A stretch of DNA of 64,000 nucleotides from JANQEU01 sp965228045. GTDB lineage: Bacteria > Bacteroidota > Bacteroidia > Cytophagales > Cyclobacteriaceae. The stretch lies in the NCBI GenBank assembly GCA_965228045.1, contig OZ245789.1, positions 1,736,001-1,800,000 of the forward strand. The letters are read 5' to 3'. The number at the start of each line of letters is the position of its first letter. The first letter of the stretch is position 1. Below are positions 36,809-48,600 of this stretch, in pieces. The translations under genes and the position numbers were made by a program. The notes beneath the pieces are model-generated. The model did no database searches, was not told where the DNA came from, and was given only the letters and a program-made list of their open reading frames with translations.

Positions 36809-38425
36809 ATGAGCGACCAAAACGTTGATCTAAGACAGGGCACAGGTAATGATGACATTGACATTACCGAATTAGTAAATCCGTTTCCGGGATTACGCCC
36901 ATTTGGTGTAGAAGAAAGCCACCTGTTTTTTGGACGGGAGGGCCAGAGCGATGAGGCCCTGGTCAAGCTTTCAGAAAACCGTTTTGTTGGTATTCTTGGT
37001 GCATCTGGTAGTGGAAAATCCTCATTTGTCTATTGTGGATTGATCCCAACTCTTCATGGTGGCTTCATGACTGACGCCGGCTCGAACTGGCGGGTAGTTA
37101 CCTGCCGTCCCGGAGGAGGACCGATTGATAATCTTGCCGAAGCACTTTTGATAAAGGACAAAGAGTATCAGGAATTGTCTGAGGAGGACAAACTTATCAA
37201 GAAAACCATTATAGGGACGGTATTAAGAAGCTCTTCCCTTGGGTTGGTTGAAGTTATTAAGCAGTTGAAAACGGACGAGTTCCAAAATGTGCTGGTATTG
37301 GTCGATCAGTTTGAGGAATTGTTCCGGTTTTCTAAAGTTGAAGCACAAAGTTCGGATCAGAATGAAGCCGCAGCCTTCGTTAATTTATTGCTTGAAGCCT
37401 CAAATCAAAAAGACTGCCCTATATATGTTTCCCTGACCATGCGGTCTGATTTTATCGGTGAATGCGCAAAATATCCGGATCTCACTCAGATGATCAATGA
37501 TTCTCACTATCTGATTCCTCAAATGACCCGAGATCAGAAGAGAATGATCATAGAAGGACCGGTGGCCGTCGGTGGTGGTAAGATTTCACCAAGACTTACA
37601 CAGCAGTTATTGAACGATCTTGGTGATAATCCGGATCAGCTTCCGATTTTGCAACATGCATTGATGCGGACGTGGGCGTACTGGGTAGAACATAGAAAAG
37701 AGGGTGAACCCATGGACCTACGGCACTATAATGCCATCGGAACATTGCGCGAAGCACTTTCTATGCACGCAAATGAGGCGTATGACATGCTCAGTAAGCG
37801 TGAAAAAGAAATTTGTGAGGTGATGTTTAAGTCACTCACGGAAAAAGGTTCCGAAAATCAGGGCATCAGACGACCTACAAAACTAAGTACTCTGGCGGCC
37901 ATAGCAGGAGTATCCGAAGATGAGGTAGAAAGAGTGGTAGATCGATTCCGTGAACCGGGAAGATCACTGTTAATGCCTCCACATGGCGTAAGATTACAAT
38001 CTGATACAGTTGTTGACATCTCACATGAGAGTTTAATGCGTATCTGGGACAGGTTGAAGTTATGGCTTGACGAAGAAGCACGTGCAGCTGAGATGTATTT
38101 GAAGCTGTCAGATGCCGCAACGAAGTTTCAGGAAGGTAAGTCCAGTCTTTGGAAGATGCCGGACCTTCAGTTGGCTATAAACTGGAATGAAGAGAATAAG
38201 CCAACGTTTGTTTGGGGATCTCGATACAACGAGGCTTTTGAAAGAACAATGGTCTTTTTGGAGACTTCCATCAAGGCCTACGAGACCGAACAGGCTAATA
38301 AAATTTTACTACAAAAGCGAAAAGTCAAGTTCGTCAGAACTTTTGCAATTGTGGCTGGAGCAGTAGCGATGGTTTGTTTGTTTTTGGTGATTTATGCCAA
38401 CATCCAGGCTCGATACGCGGAGTAA
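36809..38425 (+). CDS. STAND-type NTPase (nSTAND1) with one C-terminal TM helix; N-terminal half of an interrupted STAND-WD40 gene
   Basis: The nSTAND1 signature PFPGLRPFGVEESHLFFGRE (residues 25-44) is followed by Walker A GASGSGKSS (64-72), Walker B with VLVLVDQFEELFRF (about 160-175), and the downstream STAND helical and winged-helix region (about 250-450). A single TM helix (about 510-532) is preceded by basic QKRKVKFVR, predicting a cytoplasmic NTPase. Translation stops at TAA (38423-38425), immediately after ANIQARYAE. The next codons in the same frame encode the coiled coil and WD40 propeller expected in this family, so the reading frame is really 36809-40096 with an internal stop. Homologous architectures normally form one polypeptide. 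The truncated form keeps the NTPase and TM but loses its sensor half. Function is NTP-driven signalling (family knowledge); the trigger is unknown. Confidence 0.9.
   Translation: MSDQNVDLRQGTGNDDIDITELVNPFPGLRPFGVEESHLFFGREGQSDEALVKLSENRFVGILGASGSGKSSFVYCGLIPTLHGGFMTDAGSNWRVVTCRPGGGPIDNLAEALLIKDKEYQELSEEDKLIKKTIIGTVLRSSSLGLVEVIKQLKTDEFQNVLVLVDQFEELFRFSKVEAQSSDQNEAAAFVNLLLEASNQKDCPIYVSLTMRSDFIGECAKYPDLTQMINDSHYLIPQMTRDQKRMIIEGPVAVGGGKISPRLTQQLLNDLGDNPDQLPILQHALMRTWAYWVEHRKEGEPMDLRHYNAIGTLREALSMHANEAYDMLSKREKEICEVMFKSLTEKGSENQGIRRPTKLSTLAAIAGVSEDEVERVVDRFREPGRSLLMPPHGVRLQSDTVVDISHESLMRIWDRLKLWLDEEARAAEMYLKLSDAATKFQEGKSSLWKMPDLQLAINWNEENKPTFVWGSRYNEAFERTMVFLETSIKAYETEQANKILLQKRKVKFVRTFAIVAGAVAMVCLFLVIYANIQARYAE
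38423..38425 (+). other. In-frame TAA interrupting the STAND-TM / coiled-coil-WD40 gene
   Basis: Frames before and after the stop are the same (36809 and 38762 are both 2 modulo 3). From 38426 the frame continues ERVRAEENQRKAEQQEQ as a charged coiled coil with no further stop until 40096. A single change of TAA to CAA or AAA would restore an unbroken 1,095-residue protein. This points to a point nonsense mutation or a base-call error, not a frameshift. Confidence 0.85.
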
Positions 38426-40096
38426 GAGCGAGTAAGGGCGGAAGAAAACCAAAGAAAGGCTGAACAGCAGGAACAGGCTGCAATAGAGGCTGCTGCCGAG
38501 GCAAGGGAGGCTCAAGCTGCTGCGGAAGAAGCAAGGGAAGAAGCTGAGAGGGAGCGGGAAATTGCCGAAGAACAAAGAAGATTAGCTGATCAAGCCCGAC
38601 TTGTCGCAGATCAGAATGCCGCGGAAGCCAGACGACAGGAGGCTTTAGCTGAGGAGCAGGCTCAGATAGCGGATGAACAACGAATAATAGCCGATGAAAA
38701 TGCCCAGGAAGCCATCCAGCAGAGAAATATTGCTGATCAACAAAGGCAAAGGGCCGAAAGATTGAGATATCAGGCGGTGGCCCAGTCTATGGCCATTAAA
38801 GCCAAAGGTGTGAATACGGATCCCGAGTTGAAAGCCCTGGTAGCCAAGCAAGGTTACGATTTCTATGAAGAATTTAAAGACGACGGCAAGGAGTATAATG
38901 GAGATATTTATTCGGGTGCTTACTATGGTCTAAAGGGTCTAATCGGAGCAGAAATACTTGCGCAAAACCCTTTAGTGGGACCCGAAAGTGCTAATGAGAA
39001 GGGGGATTCTATTCTAAATCAGTATCACGGACACAAACCGTTGAATGAGTTTGAAAGACAAGTAGCGGTGCGATCAGTTTCTTATTCACAGGATGGCAAA
39101 AGAATATTCTCCGCAGGTGGAGATGGAAGACTATTGGGTTGGAATGTTCAAACCAGGGAATTTGAGGAGATTTATCGCAGTGAGGCAGTGGATCGTGTGG
39201 TTAACGTTTCTCCAAATGACAGATGGCTGGCGCTAGCCACAAACCGGGATGAAATTGACCTTTTTGATTTGAATGAGCCGGGTGCCGAGCCCCAGAGGAT
39301 TACCTCACACCGAGGCGCTATTTATGACCTGGTTTTTCTTCCGGATAACTCTGGCTTTATTTCCGTAGGTGCTGATAGGGAAGTACTAAAAACAAATCTG
39401 ATTACGCGTGAGGTAACTGAAATCGCATTGGTTTCATCTAAGGTGGTTTCATTGGCTATATCCCCTGATGGCAAAACACTTGCCGCGGGGTCACAGCGCG
39501 GCGAGGTTTTTCTTTTCCATTTAGATGAAAGCGTTGATAACAGCTCTCAAGGTGCCATTTATAGAAAAAATCAGGAACAGTATCCTGTTCAGGATTTGAC
39601 ATTTAGCGAATCAGGTGACTACATAGCAATTGGAGGTTTCAATTTTGAAAATGGCTACGGTTATGTTGTGATTTGGGATATGGTCAATAAAAAACAATAT
39701 GGTCCTGAACTCACCGGATTTACATCAAGGGTGACTCACGTTGAGTTTAGTCCAGGTGATAAGTTGGTAGCTGCTTCCAGTAGTGACAAATCAGCTAGAA
39801 TGTGGGATATGGATCCAAATAACATTTATGATTTACCTACTGTTTTTGATGATCACACTGACTGGGTGTGGGACCTTGACTTTAGTCCTGATGGAAAAGG
39901 TCTGATGACAGCTTGTGCTGATGGCTTAATAAGGTACTTCCCTACCAAGCCAGATGGAATGGTGAATCAAATGTGTGATTATCTGACAAGGAATATGTCT
40001 GACATTGAATGGAGACAATTTGTAGCTGATGTAAATGATATTAAGTGGGAGGCTACATGTTCAGGCAAACCTAAACCTGTCCCTGAAGAGTTTTAG
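38426..40096 (+). pseudogene. Coiled-coil / WD40 propeller half of the interrupted STAND gene
   Basis: Codons 38426-38790 encode a long Ala/Glu/Gln/Arg coiled coil (AEEAREEAERERE, AEEQRRLADQARLV). About 39050-39960 encodes around seven WD40 blades (VRSVSYSQDGKRIFSAGGDG, VEFSPGDKLVAASSSDKSAR, DLDFSPDGKGLMTACADG). The C-terminal CDYLTRNMSDIEWRQFV resembles the usual end of STAND-WD40 proteins. No normal start exists near the stop: TTG at 38762 is possible, and the first in-frame ATG is 38789, inside the coiled coil. If made with the NTPase, this half lies after the TM helix and would be periplasmic. If made alone it has no signal peptide and would stay in the cytoplasm, split from its partner. 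It lies 13 bases ahead of the next gene. It could still be expressed as a separate chain or by readthrough. Confidence 0.8.
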
Positions 40097-40109
40097 AATA
40101 GATATTTGA

Positions 40110-41228
40110 ATGAGGATAATTTTAGTTGTCATATTGGTTGTTTTTTGTAGTGGGCACCTTTTTGCTCAGACCTGGTCACAGCGTCTAAGTAATGAGGAAA
40201 GAAACTATGAGGAAGGTCGATTGAACGGAATCCCTGAGCGACTTCAGGGTGGCTTTGAGCTCGATCAGAAAGACGGAGGTTTTTCCAAAGAAGAGAGAAT
40301 TCGGGCACATAAGTTGATAACCAAAGTTTTTATCTTCATAGATGATGAACCAGAGGCGGAAGAGTCACTGGTCAGACTATTAAAGGCGGATAAAGAACAT
40401 AAACTTAATCCTCTTTCCGATCCTGCTGAACTGTATTTTCTTTACGAGAAGTTTAGGACCAAACCTATTTTCAGAACGGCGGTACGAGTGGGGATGAATA
40501 AATCATTACCCAACGTCATACAAACTTTCAATCCTTCCAATACAACCGCCGTTGAAAAAGTTTACAATGGAAACGGTCAGGCCCCTGGTGAATCCGGTCT
40601 TTCCGGTTCATTGGGGATAGGATATTGGGCAGAACTCACGGCCGAAAGGCATCTTTGGTATGGTATCGAAGTTGGTGCGGGTTTTAACCTTCGTGATTCT
40701 CGTTATGATGTCGATAGCTTTATTGGTGCCGAAACCTTAAATCAGGAACCAACACTAACCACTGCTATCACCAATAGGCAGTTAAATTTAAGATTTCCTG
40801 TTTATGCGCGATATAACTTCAGGTATTTCGAAGAATATGGCCCCATCCCCTATGTTTCAATAGGTCTTTCGTATGACTATTTACTGGACGCAGAATACGA
40901 AAGTGCTTCCAGGAGGGGAGGGACAGCATTCTCATTAAGCGCCAATACCAATCTTAAAGATTTGGAAATGGTAAATACATCCAATATGACCGCCATGGCA
41001 GCCATTGGAGTGAAGTTAAGAGTGGCAACCCATTTTCTGACACTGGAAATGAGATACGACAGAGGCATGTTCAATTACATTAATTCTAAGAACAGATGGA
41101 ATGCAAATCAATTCCTGACTTATGATTTGGGATATGTTGAGGATGACCTGGCTTTGGATATGATTTCCTTTTCCATTGGCTACACCTATTCCGTCTATAG
41201 CCCTAAGAAACTTAAAGAATTTAGATGA
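40110..41228 (+). CDS. Outer-membrane beta-barrel protein with N-terminal periplasmic-like domain
   Basis: This 372-residue protein has a signal peptide (MRIILVVILVVFCSGHLFAQ). An about 90-residue helical, charged segment (SNEERNYEEGRLNGIPERLQ, EERIRAHKLITKVFIFID) is likely periplasmic. From about residue 115 the strands look like an outer-membrane barrel (FRTAVRVGMNKSLPN, GSLGIGYWAEL, WYGIEVGAGFNLRD, LNLRFPVYARYNFRYF, PYVSIGLSYDYLLD, MISFSIGYTYSVYSP). It is 13 bases after the WD40 stop and overlaps the next start by 4 bases (ATGA), so it belongs to the same operon. Its helical domain resembles the early part of TPR-like adaptors but lacks clear repeats. The context suggests it links the periplasmic WD40 region to the outer membrane (inference). 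Confidence 0.83.
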   Translation: MRIILVVILVVFCSGHLFAQTWSQRLSNEERNYEEGRLNGIPERLQGGFELDQKDGGFSKEERIRAHKLITKVFIFIDDEPEAEESLVRLLKADKEHKLNPLSDPAELYFLYEKFRTKPIFRTAVRVGMNKSLPNVIQTFNPSNTTAVEKVYNGNGQAPGESGLSGSLGIGYWAELTAERHLWYGIEVGAGFNLRDSRYDVDSFIGAETLNQEPTLTTAITNRQLNLRFPVYARYNFRYFEEYGPIPYVSIGLSYDYLLDAEYESASRRGGTAFSLSANTNLKDLEMVNTSNMTAMAAIGVKLRVATHFLTLEMRYDRGMFNYINSKNRWNANQFLTYDLGYVEDDLALDMISFSIGYTYSVYSPKKLKEFR

Positions 41229-42580
41229 TCCGAGGCTCACTCAACTCCTGCTTATTTCTATTTATTCTGGTACTCTCAGGTTCATGTGTATTTGAAGAGG
41301 AGGGGGCACCGGAGCCAACCAGCACCTTTGTAAAATACTTTGGTAATATAGGCACACAGGAAATTGTGGATATGGTTATAAATACCGATGACCATGTTGT
41401 GATGTTTGGCAATCAAACCCTGGCAGGAGAGACAGGAAATGCCTATTTGATTGAAGCAGATTCAGTAGGAAATCAGTTACGGACCATGACGATTGATGTC
41501 GGAACTTACCTCACAGGAGATTCATCCTATATAACTCAAGAATTTTCGGAGAGCATCAAGTTGTTTGATCAGGGGTACTTAGTAACAGGATCTTTCGCGG
41601 AATTACGAGGTGGTCAAACCCAACAATTCAATATTTTCTGGGCTTGGCTGGATTTTGATTTGTCCATTGTGAAACTGGATACAATAAGGACCGGACCATA
41701 TTCAGCAGTGGGTGCCAATGCAGATCATGTTTATGGCAGAGATATTATCATGACCAATGACGGCAACATTGTAATAGTAGGCAAGACTTCAAGAAAGGAA
41801 CGTAATGACTTAACTAATAATGCTCAGGAGCAGTTTTTTATTGTGAAAGTGGATTTTGACGCCGACACTACTCTCATCAGAAAGTCTTACGGATACAGAA
41901 ATTCGGATGACGATGCCATAGCGGCCTTTGAGCTTTCAAATTCCAATATTGCCATCATTGGAAGTACGTATCAAATTGGAAATCGTGGGGGTACGGACAT
42001 GAATGTTGGACTCCTGGTTTTCAACCCACTTTTAACGTCGCAGGTTACCGCACGGGTCTACGGCGTATCTATAGGGGATGACATAGGCGCTATGGATCAA
42101 CCTAACGATGCAATAAGGATTTCAGGAGGATTTGCCATAACCGGTACGAGTACCCTAGGTACTGAACAAAGGCCTTTTTTGATGCAAATATGGGAAGCCG
42201 GAGCCTTAGTATTTGAACCACAGGCTTTATCCTCCAAATGGAATATTAATGCCACAGGAGCATCGCTAACCGAAACCAGGGAGGGAGATTTTGTGATTAC
42301 AGGTTCCTACCCAAGTTTTTTGGTATCAGATGAAACCATAGATGAATTTTCCAGAGCTAAAAATAGTGAAGTAATGTTTCTCAGAACTGGACAAAGAGGA
42401 ACACCTAAACCTGATTATGAAGGAAATTTTGGGTTAGTTTCCGGTAACGATGAAGGTAAAGTCGTTGCCAAACTTTCTTCAGGATCTATTTTAATCGGAG
42501 CCACAATTGACTTTGGAAGTACCCAGACGATGATCGCGCTTAAGAAATTAAATGACTCCGGAATTTTACAAAGACAATAA
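41225..42580 (+). CDS. Predicted surface lipoprotein with beta-propeller-like repeats
   Basis: A 451-residue protein. The signal sequence ends LVLSGSC with Cys21, followed by VFEEEG. The lipobox is loose (Ser at -3), but acidic residues just after the cysteine match Bacteroidota lipoprotein-export signals for the cell surface. The body has recurring about 60-residue units with hydrophobic 'NIVIVGKTS', 'NIAIIGSTYQIG' and 'GGFAITGTST' strands preceded by DDA/GDD turns, as in beta-propeller proteins that track delivered items; I cannot name the family. It shares a 4-base ATGA overlap with the barrel gene and lies 58 bp before the second giant adhesin, suggesting a role in its display or attachment. 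No enzyme motif seen. Confidence 0.78.
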   Translation: MIRGSLNSCLFLFILVLSGSCVFEEEGAPEPTSTFVKYFGNIGTQEIVDMVINTDDHVVMFGNQTLAGETGNAYLIEADSVGNQLRTMTIDVGTYLTGDSSYITQEFSESIKLFDQGYLVTGSFAELRGGQTQQFNIFWAWLDFDLSIVKLDTIRTGPYSAVGANADHVYGRDIIMTNDGNIVIVGKTSRKERNDLTNNAQEQFFIVKVDFDADTTLIRKSYGYRNSDDDAIAAFELSNSNIAIIGSTYQIGNRGGTDMNVGLLVFNPLLTSQVTARVYGVSIGDDIGAMDQPNDAIRISGGFAITGTSTLGTEQRPFLMQIWEAGALVFEPQALSSKWNINATGASLTETREGDFVITGSYPSFLVSDETIDEFSRAKNSEVMFLRTGQRGTPKPDYEGNFGLVSGNDEGKVVAKLSSGSILIGATIDFGSTQTMIALKKLNDSGILQRQ

Positions 42581-42587
42581 AAATATT

Positions 42588-42615
42588 TTGCACTGTTAAA
42601 ATCTGTATATTTTTA
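42588..42615 (+). promoter_or_regulatory. Possible promoter of the second giant surface protein
   Basis: TTG (42588-42590), 17 bases, then TATTTTTA (42608-42615), one mismatch from TAnnTTTG, about 23 bases before the ATG. It has the same TATTTTTA core as the promoter before 31928, so the giant gene may be switched separately from the STAND operon. Confidence 0.35.
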
Positions 42616-42638
42616 CGCACGTAGCTAACCTAATTTAA

Positions 42639-45600
42639 ATGCTCAAATCCTGCCTAACCATATTTTTCACCCTTACCATGATGGTTGTTCTAGCACAACC
42701 CACCATCAATAATCTGGATGGGGAAACTGTGGATTTCATCGAAGGAGGATCAGCGGTTACTCTGGACAATGGTGATGCAGATATTCTCGGAGGACCTTTT
42801 GAAACAGGTGACAATCTGACGGTACAAATTACTGCAAATGGTGTGGGATCGGAAGATACCCTAACCATTGGGGAAATTGGCTCGATTACCGTTGGTGACA
42901 GCGTTGCATTTAGTGGAGACAGTATTGGGTTGATTGTCTATGTAGACGAGCTTACCATCAGAATTGATTTTGATGATGATGCATCCACAGCTGCCGTTGT
43001 GGATCTACTTCGGGCAATTCAATATGAGAACACGAACTCCGATAATCCAGACACAACCAATCGAAGTATTGAATTCTCACTGTTGGAGTTTGGAGTTGGT
43101 ACTGAGACCGCGACGGTTACGGTAAATGGTATTGCGGTAAATGATGAGCCATCCATTACCGCTTTCGGAGGTGGAGAAATAGATGTCCTTGAAGGCGACA
43201 CAATAGTGCTGGATGCAGATGCCATTTTGGATAGTGATCCTGATCAACCGGCAGATTATGATGGAGGTCGATTGATGGCCCTGGTGAGTTCAGGTATCTT
43301 GTCGGAAGATAGCCTTGTTATAGACTTCACCCCACATAGTATTTGGGTAGATGGCACGGATGTAAATATTGGAGGTACCACAATTGGAACATTATCTTAT
43401 GATGTTGCAGAAGATAGTTTACAGATCTTTTTGAATTCCAATGCAGATTCCACTGATGTTAATCAATTAATTCGATCTTTAGGATATCATAACGTTTCGA
43501 CTAACCCGGACACCGCCACTATTCGAACAATAAGCGTATGGCTTGACGACGGTGATGGAAATGCCAACGGCGGGGATTCACTTTCGGCGGAATATACAGT
43601 AGATATCCATGTAATTGGTGTCAATGACAGCACTGAGATCAGTGATTTAAACGGTGATTTGGTACAATTCTTCGAAGGAAGTGATTCAGTGCATATCGAT
43701 CTATCCAGGAATTCAACACTTTATGATCCGGACAACCCTATTAGTGGTTCAACTGATGAGTTGGATTATACGGATGGGTATCTTGCCGTAGCGATTGCGG
43801 CCGGAGCCTCCTCCGGAGGGTTGGAAGATACTATATATGTTGCGCAAGGTTTGTATTTCAATGTTACGGGTGGCACTCAATTGGAGAGAGGATCATTGAC
43901 AGTAGGTACTATTTCTTATCCGGCCATTGATAGTATGGTGGTTGCGTTTTCCGCACCTAATAACGGAGATTCAGTTTCACTTTCAGATGTTCAGGAACTA
44001 TTAAGAAATATTGTATATGCCAATACGAATACCGACAATCCAGATACTACCTCTGAAAGGACCTTAAACATTTGGCTTGATGATGGCGATGATAATTTGA
44101 ATGGCGGAGATTCCATTTCCTTTGTCTCAACTACCATTGACGTGGTATCCATCAATGACGAACCTTCGGTTTCAAATTTTGGAGGTATCACCCAGGACGT
44201 TGGGGAGCAGGATTCAGTTGCTCTGGAAGGTTCTGGTGGAGATGCGGTCATAGATAGTGATCCGGATAGTCCCTCCAATTATGAAGGAGGAAGACTCATC
44301 GCGTCTATCACATCCGGAATTCTGGCCGAGGATAGCATAGGATTATTATTTTCCGAACATGGTTTTTGGAAAAATGGAAGTGATGAGGTCATTGAAAGTG
44401 GCAATCACATAGGTGATTGGACATATGATAATGGAGAAGATAGTCTGGAAATAGTTTTTACTGCGAATGCCGATTCAGGTGTAGTCACTCGATTGATAAG
44501 ATCCCTGGCCTACTTTAGCGTTACTTCGAATCCGGATTCCGCGGTTGACAGGACATTAAGTTTATGGATTGATGATGGAGATGGTAATGCCAATGGAGGA
44601 GATTCCTTAAGTGCTGTATATACCATTGATATTGACGTTTATTCCATAAATGACAGCTCAGAGGTATCCAATCTCCAAAACGATATGGTCACTTTCTCGG
44701 AAGGACCGGATTCGGTATTCCTTGACCTGACTCAAAACGCCAGTTTATTTGATCCGGATGATCCAATCGATGGTGGAACAGCAGAATTGGATTACGGGGA
44801 TGGATCGTTGTCGATCTATATTTCAAATGGCAACAATGAAGAGGATACGTTATTTCTTGGTGGAGATAACTTTATAGTGACCTCCGGAGACATAATGAGA
44901 ACGGGTTCGAATCCGGTAAGTTCAAATACCACTTTTGTTCTGGGATCGATTAGTTACCCTCAGTTGGATAGCATGGTCATAGATTTCAATGCTTCGGAAG
45001 AAACGGTAGATGGTGATTCCACTTTCCTCAGTGATGTTGAACTTATTCTGCAGTCAATAGTATACCTCAATACCAATGATTATAACCCGGATTCCACAGG
45101 AATCAGAACGATCACCTGGACATTAGACGATGGCGACGGTAATGAAAATGGTGGGGATTCACTGACTACATTTGAATCTTATCTGGATGTGCTATCCATA
45201 AATGAGGAGCCTTCAATTGCCAACATTGGAGGGACTGTGTCTGTGACCGAGGACGGTACAATGGATACTTTCTTAGATACAGATGCTTACCTTATTGACC
45301 CTGACAGCGCAAATACCTTTCCCGGAGGTAGGTTATACCTTCAAATCGCATCCGGTGGGGTAGTATCGGAGGACACAATTTATTTTGATAATGGATCCCT
45401 GGGGTTTGATGGTGATTCACTTACATTATCTTCCGACCCGATAGCTGATTATGAATATAATGCAGGTACAGATGAACTCACTCTGACTTTTGACGCAACG
45501 GTTGATAGTGCGACTATTACGACGATCATCAGATCTGTCAAGTATGAAAACCTCAATACTTATAATCCAGACACCACGGCAGAAAGAGAAATTCAATTTG

Positions 45601-48600
45601 TTTTTGGAGATGGATATAATACGGAAAATGGCGGTGATTCCTTAAGTGCGACGTACAGTGTGTTTGTGGATGTCATTGCGGTTAACGAAGAACCAGCACT
45701 TCTCGCCCTGGGAGGAGCAGTGAGTTACATAGAGGGTGCGTCTGGTCCCACGACGCTCGACAATGATGTATATCTGGCAGATCCGGACAGCGCAAACTCA
45801 TTCCCGTCTGCTGTTCTAAGTGTCAGTATTACCAATCCGGTATTATCAGAGGATACTATATTCTTTGATGATGGAGGAACTACAACCTTCGCCATTGATG
45901 GGATGGATAGTTTGACCATGGATGGAGATCCGGTGGCATTGCTGGATTACGATTCAGATGAGGACAGTTTGTCATTGACATTTGATGTGGATACTGACAG
46001 TGTTTTGATTCGAAATCTACTCAGAGCGGTAGTTTATCAAAATACTAATACAAACAATCCTGATACGACAAATGAAAGAATTGTGGAATTCGTTTTTGGT
46101 GATGGCGCTCTTACAACCAATGGTGGAGATTCTTTAAGTGCAACGTACACCATAAACATTGATGTAATTGCCGTTAATGACCCGCCTTCGGTAGCAAGTG
46201 TAGATGGAGATGCGGTAATCTATACGGAAGGTAGAGATAGTGTACACCTTGATGACAATAGAGATGGAATTCTTTCGGATTTGGATAATCCGATTTCACC
46301 GTCCGGTGATGTTTTGGACTACAGTAATGGTTATCTGGCTGTAGCCATTAATTCAGGGGGAGTCGATGCCGAGGATACCCTGGTCATTGGCGGAACTGAC
46401 TTTGTGCTTAATGGCAGCAATATTGAACGTTCCTCTGATAACCACGTTATTGGACAATTTTCTTATCCTGGTCCAAATCCGGATAGTCTATACATTTCAT
46501 TTCCTGCGCCAATGGCAGGTGATAGTACACTTATCACTGATGTACAGAATTTAATTCGGGCCATAGCCTACAGAAATACGAATGAATTGAACCCTGATTC
46601 CACCGGTGTCCGGACCATAAACTGGTGGCTTGATGATGGAGACGATAATCTAAATGGAGGTGATTCTTTGGAAAGTTGGTCTACCACAGTCGACATAGAA
46701 GCCAAGAACGATGCGCCTTTGGTAGCGGATACTGCCAGACTCACAATTCTTGAAGATATATTGGATGGATCGAATACAGGTTTGTCTGTTATTGATTTAA
46801 TAGATCCTGGCTCAAGTTTCTCTGATGTGGTTTACGAGGACCGGGATTCCCTTTCAAGCCAAGGGTATATCGATGATTTAGGTATCGCTGTGTTCAGAGC
46901 GAACGATGAGAATGGTACATGGCAATATACTACTGACAATGGGTCCAATTGGTTTGCGATTAATGCCTCGGTTTCGAATGTATTGATGCTTGGCTATAGT
47001 GCAAATAACAGGGTGAGGTTTGTTCCGGATGCCGATCACAATAGCACTTTTGGAAATATTGAAGAACGAGACTCACTTTGGTTTTATGGCTGGGATCAGA
47101 CATATGGTGCCAATGGTACATTTGAATCAAATATCTCAATGGCTTCCGAGCGTGGAGATACTACGGCATTTAGTCTTGATTCGGCCATTTTCATATTGGA
47201 GATCACCCCTGTGAATGATGAGCCTACCTTTACATCCCTTGGAGATACCACTGTATACTCATCTGAAGGATCTGTCATCTTCCCGGATTATGTGGCTGTA
47301 AACCTTGGCGCTGATGACGAAAATGATGTTTCGAGCCTCAATCGCCAGGAGGTACTGGATTGGGTTAATGTAAGCAATGATAGCACAGTACTGTTTACAG
47401 TTCAGCCTGATATGAGCAATGATAGTACATTGACTTTTACATTACGTGAGAATGCCCATGGTCTGGCCACAGTGACACTCGCGGTTAGAGACAATGGTGG
47501 AGTTGCTGATGGGGGAGATAATACTTCTCCAAATGGAATGTTCTCAATCAGGGTAATTGATGATGAAGGACCTGAGATAAATAACTTCTCCACTGATGTC
47601 ATTCCAAATGACAACGATATAACTGTAAATCCTTCTCCACTTTATTTACAAGCCACATTTGATGAGGTGATTGCAGAAGGAGTTGAAGGTAAGACCATCA
47701 GGATTTACGATGCTTCTAACACTACCACACCATTCGTGACTTTAGATGCCGGTAATGCAGAGGTATCTGGTACGGATAGCACCATGAGGATCGACATTGA
47801 TACTTATCTACCAAAAGGCAGGAGCTACTTTGTTCGATTGGATGAAGGTGCCTTCATCGATACGCTTGGCAATCTAAGTCCATCAATAAATACTGTCGGT
47901 CGGTGGAATTTCACTGTTGAGGATGCGGAGCCTGTATATAATTACATCAATCCGTCAGATACTTCAACCAATGTATTGGTTTATGAATATTTGACTCTGG
48001 CATTTGACGAAGCGGTAGACAGCCTCGTCGGGGCAACTGAGACTGTCAGGATTTCCGGTGGAGGATATGATGAGACGTTCACAGCCAGCCAGGCCGATAT
48101 ACTTTCAAGTCTTCCCAATGATACAGTCATCATAAGATTCCCTGCTCCATTCGCCACAAATACAACTATGACCGTGGAAATACAGGAAGGATTCCTGGTT
48201 GATGATGATGATAATCCAATACCCGATACCACCTACACATTCGTGACCGCAACAGATGGTACAGAGCCATTGGTAAGTGCGCTGTATCCAGCAAATCAAT
48301 CGGATTTCACCACCATTACCACACCATCCGATGTAGAAAGTATTCAGGATTTAAGCATCGATTTCGATGAGACAATTGAAGCTGGAGACGGGAATATTCG
48401 GCTTTATGTTGATACTGATGAAGGTGGTTCGGATGCGGATATTCTGGTATTTGATATAGCTAGTAATAATGCTGCAGTTAATTATGTCGACGATAGTATA
48501 GGAATTGATTTAAGTACACTGGGCATAACGCTTACGGCTAATGCGACTTACTATATCCAAATGGATAGTGGTGCGGTAAGGGATCTTACTGGTAATCCTT

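Noticed and set aside
38423..38425. Programmed stop-codon readthrough or recoding at the TAA
   Set aside because: No selenocysteine or pyrrolysine context applies to TAA, and no clear stimulatory hairpin or slippery run is visible; a simple mutation or error is more economical.
35301..40096. Calling the TIR/DUF4062-STAND pair an anti-phage defence island
   Set aside because: No other defence or mobile genes are nearby, and the pair is embedded with envelope and surface genes, so a defence label alone is not supported.
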